The notes under the pieces are model-generated. The model made no database searches. It saw only the letters and a program-made list of their open reading frames with translations, and had not been told where the DNA came from. A stretch of DNA of 64,000 bases from CAWEQW01 sp963811365 (GTDB lineage: Bacteria; Actinomycetota; Actinomycetes; Propionibacteriales; Nocardioidaceae). The first letter of the stretch is position 1. The number at the start of each line of letters is the position of its first letter. Where the stretch lies: the NCBI GenBank assembly GCA_963811365.1, contig CAWEQW010000012.1, positions 183,559 through 247,558 on the forward strand. Reading direction: 5' to 3'. Both the position numbers and the translations under genes were made by a program. This document shows, piece after piece, positions 62,039 through 64,000 of this stretch.

Positions 62039-62255
62039 ATGACCGATACCGCCACGCTGCAAGCGGGACCTTGAGGCCTTGAAGGCCGCGCGCCGCAAAG
62101 GCGAGCGGCGCGTCGGCATCGAAGGCTTCTCGGTCGAATATGCCAGCGATGCCGAAATGCGCGCGGCCATCGCCGCGCTGGAATCCGAAATCGCGGCGGC
62201 ACAAGGCACGCCGCCGATCCGCAACGTCTACCCGCGCTCAACTGGATGGAGCTAA
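62039..62255 (+). CDS. gpW-like head-tail joining protein (frameshifted)
   Basis: About 71 aa after removing one base near 62070 (MTDTATLQAxLEALKAARR). The phage gpW-type core is clear: KAARRKGERRVGIEGFSVEY and DAEMRAAIAALESEIAAAQG. Joins the phage head to the tail. Composition is less extreme and sequence character is alphaproteobacterial, unlike the neighbouring actinobacterial genes. Confidence 0.7.
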
Positions 62256-62259
62256 CCCC

Positions 62260-62572
62260 ATGAAAAATTATGTGCAGAGCGGCAACGTGGTCACGCTCGC
62301 CGCGCCCGCCAACGTCAAATCCGGCGACGGCGTTTTGGTCGGCTCGCTGTTCGGCGTCGCCGCATATGACGCGCCCATCGGCGCCGAAATCGAGATCGCA
62401 CTTGACCGGCGTCTATGACCTGCCCGCCGCGGCCCGATTGAGCGCGGGCGCGCCGGTCTATTGGGCTCGGCCCCGGCAAGGTCACGTCGGCCGCTACCGG
62501 CACGGCATCTTGATCGGCGCCGCCTCGCCGCCGTTGGCAAGGCCGGCACCGTTTGCCGCGTGACCGGCTTAA
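62260..62572 (+). CDS. DUF2190-type phage capsid decoration protein (frameshifted)
   Basis: About 100 aa. MKNYVQSGNVVTLAAPANVK to GDGVLVGSLFGVAAYDAPIG and EIEIAL, then, shifted near 62402, TGVYDLPAAARLSAGAPVYW and later KAGTVCR. Several indels follow to about 62572. DUF2190 proteins stabilise phage heads. The portal and protease genes normally found between gpW and this gene are missing. Confidence 0.65.
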
Positions 62573-62715
62573 GGCACGGCGGTCGCTGCTTAAAGAGTCG
62601 CGCGCGGTAACTTCCCGGCCTGCGGCCGGCCGGCAACGCCACCCCCTGCGCGCGCGACCTTGTGAGATCAGGGGGTGGCGAGGCCGCAAAGTTCCATTTA
62701 GGGCGAGATCCCGCC

Positions 62716-62925
62716 ATGGGTCACGGACCTTGTACGTTCAAAAAGCGCGACCTAAAGACCGCACGTCGAGGCGGCGCGCGAGGCCGGCCTTGCGGTCGCG
62801 CGCGTCGAGGTCGACCCGACGGCAAGATCATCACCATCACGGCCGGCCAGCCGGCGGCGGCTGAGGGCAACGAGTGGGATGAGGATTATGGCAAAGATCA
62901 AATTGCGTTTCGTGCAAAGTTTTAA
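62716..62925 (+). CDS. small protein upstream of the rhizobial integrase (frameshifted)
   Basis: About 65 aa: MGHGPCTFKKRDLKTA, then AREAGLAVARVEVDP in the shifted frame and GKIITITAGQPAAAEGNEWD back in the first. An extra base near 62764 and a missing base near 62820 explain the excursion. In Bradyrhizobium-like genomes a short protein of this kind precedes a tyrosine recombinase. The 62,575-62,715 interval before it shows nothing convincing. Confidence 0.6.
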   Translation: MGHGPCTFKKRDLKTARRGGARGRPCGRARRGRPDGKIITITAGQPAAAEGNEWDEDYGKDQIAFRAKF

Positions 62926-63996
62926 GGACCGCCACGGCAGGGCGCGCTTCTATTTCCGCCGACCCGGCTTCACAGCGCGTGCCGCTGCCCGGCCTGCCCG
63001 GCTCGGAAGAATCCATGGACGCCTATCAACGGGCGCTGGATCAAGTGCCGGCCGCGCCCGGCCATGATCGCTTCGCGCCCGGCACCGTCGCCGCCGTCAT
63101 CGCGAGTTACAAGAGCTACGGACCCTTCACCGCGCTGGCGCCTTCAACCCAGCGCAACCGCCGCAACATCCTCGACCGCTTCTCGCAAGAGCACGGCGAC
63201 AAGCGCATCGCTAAATTGGAGCGCGGCCAGTCGAGCAGATGATGGCCAAGCACACGCCCGTCATGGCCAATCATTTCGTCAAGGCCATGCGCGGCTTCAT
63301 GGCCTATTGCGTGCCATCGGCTTGCGCCCCGACAATCCGATGCTCGGCATCAAAGGCCGGCGCGTCAAAACGGAGGGCTACTACACCTGGACCGAGGACG
63401 ACATCGCAGCCTTCCGCAACACGCATGCAGTCGGCACGCAGGCGCGGCTCGCTCTCGAAATCGCGCTCAACACCGGGCAGCGGCGCGGCGATATCATCCG
63501 GCTCGGCCGCCAGCACATTCGCAACGGCGTGATTGCACCTGACCCAACGCAAGACCGGGCAAGCGGTCGAAATCCCCGTGCATCGCCGATCTGGCGGCGG
63601 TCATCGACATCACGCCGAAAGACCATTTCACGATCTTGATGACCGAGCAAGGCGGACCGTTTTCAGAGTCGCACTTTCAGCAACTGGTTCCTCGGAAATG
63701 TGTCAGAGGCCGGCTTGCCCTCAGCCTGTTCGGTGCACGGCTTGCGCAAGGCGGCCTGCCGGCGGCTGGCGGAGGCCGGCTGCTCCGCGCCCGAGATCAT
63801 GGCCATCAGCGGCCAGCAGGACGTTGGTGGAAGTGCAGCGGTATATCGTGCGCCTATGATCGGGGCCGCGCCGCCCGCGCGGCCATGGCCAAGATCGCCG
63901 CAGAAGCGAGAACGGGACCGATTGTCAAACCGAGGTGTCCGGTTTGACAAATCCGCCAGAACCCAGACAAATTCAAAGGCCGAAAATGTCGCGTAG
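62888..63996 (+). CDS. tyrosine recombinase/integrase of rhizobial type (multiple frameshifts)
   Basis: About 360 aa expected. N-terminus MAKIKLRFVQSFKDRHGRAR; then core-binding region SYGPFTALAPSTQRNRRNIL; catalytic domain LALEIALNTGQRRGDIIRLG (Arg I), the C-terminal HGLRKAACRRLAEAGCSAPE (HxxR) and a region where VEVQRYI supplies the Tyr. At least six frame changes (near 62975, 63235, 63315, 63535, 63695 and 63825) prevent a continuous reading. It ends in one frame at 63996 close to the window edge. Confidence 0.75.
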
Positions 63997-64000
63997 CACC

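Overview
The window is very GC-rich DNA with densely packed, often ATGA/GTGA-overlapping genes. It looks like a chromosomal segment of an actinobacterium, most likely Nocardioidaceae (Nocardioides-like). This is inferred from a mycothiol-dependent DinB-type enzyme, a GuaB1 paralogue, a DUF222/HNH (13E12-type) protein, a SerB with ACT domains, a Propionibacterium-type transcarboxylase operon and many GTG starts. The last ~2 kb (from about 61,970) does not fit: it carries alphaproteobacterial (Rhizobiales-like) phage genes full of frameshifts.

Layout. 1-2.5 kb: cyanophycin synthetase and cyanophycinase (both broken by single-base indels). 2.5-10 kb: SixA-type phosphatase, SerB, an unknown protein, ABC ATPase, NfeD, SPFH protein, TauE/SafE permease, a mycothiol-dependent-isomerase-like protein, alpha/beta hydrolase. 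10.4-18 kb: SDR, the 5S/12S/94-aa/1.3S methylmalonyl-CoA:pyruvate transcarboxylase operon, an ABC-2 exporter (ATPase plus two permeases), NUDIX. 18-27.6 kb: PEBP protein, CobT, a CysG-like siroheme synthase, SpoU methyltransferase, peptide deformylase, aldo/keto reductase, galactokinase, GuaB1. 27.6-33.3 kb: CAP protein, LysR effector domain without HTH, dienelactone hydrolase, a PAS hybrid histidine kinase and a REC-EAL regulator. 33.5-36 kb: 2-oxoacid dehydrogenase E1 alpha, E1 beta and a free lipoyl domain. 36-45.7 kb: DUF222-HNH, DUF2087, an operon of P450, two unknown proteins and DyP peroxidase, divergent from a STAND/BTAD regulator, then an ECF-like sigma factor. 46.5-51 kb: secreted GH15 glucodextranase-like enzyme and a phosphodiester glycosidase-type protein. 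51.6-54.5 kb: a sulfide-stress cassette (CstR-like repressor, SQR-like flavoprotein, 62-aa protein, 1-Cys peroxiredoxin). 54.6-58 kb: zinc-type oxidoreductase, secreted-protein remnant, beta-helix protein. 58-62 kb: gene-poor island with frameshifted remnants, VapBC, a DUF433/DUF5615 pair, a tRNA-3'-end-like att candidate and an integrase fragment. 62-64 kb: gpW, DUF2190, a small protein and a tyrosine recombinase of rhizobial type.

Functional links. The sulfide cassette is the clearest regulatory unit: the repressor has the C36/A61/C65 pattern expected of a persulfide sensor rather than a copper sensor, and near-identical ATACCCC-NN-GGGGTAT palindromes overlap putative -10 boxes in front of both the repressor gene and the SQR gene. 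The P450/unknown/unknown/DyP operon looks like a dedicated oxidative pathway of unknown substrate. The transcarboxylase operon implies exchange between methylmalonyl-CoA and pyruvate. Single-base indels cluster at the two window ends and in pdhA, pdhB and the BTAD regulator. Together with the rhizobial tail they suggest low-coverage sequence and a chimeric join rather than biology, although true pseudogenes cannot be excluded from sequence alone.
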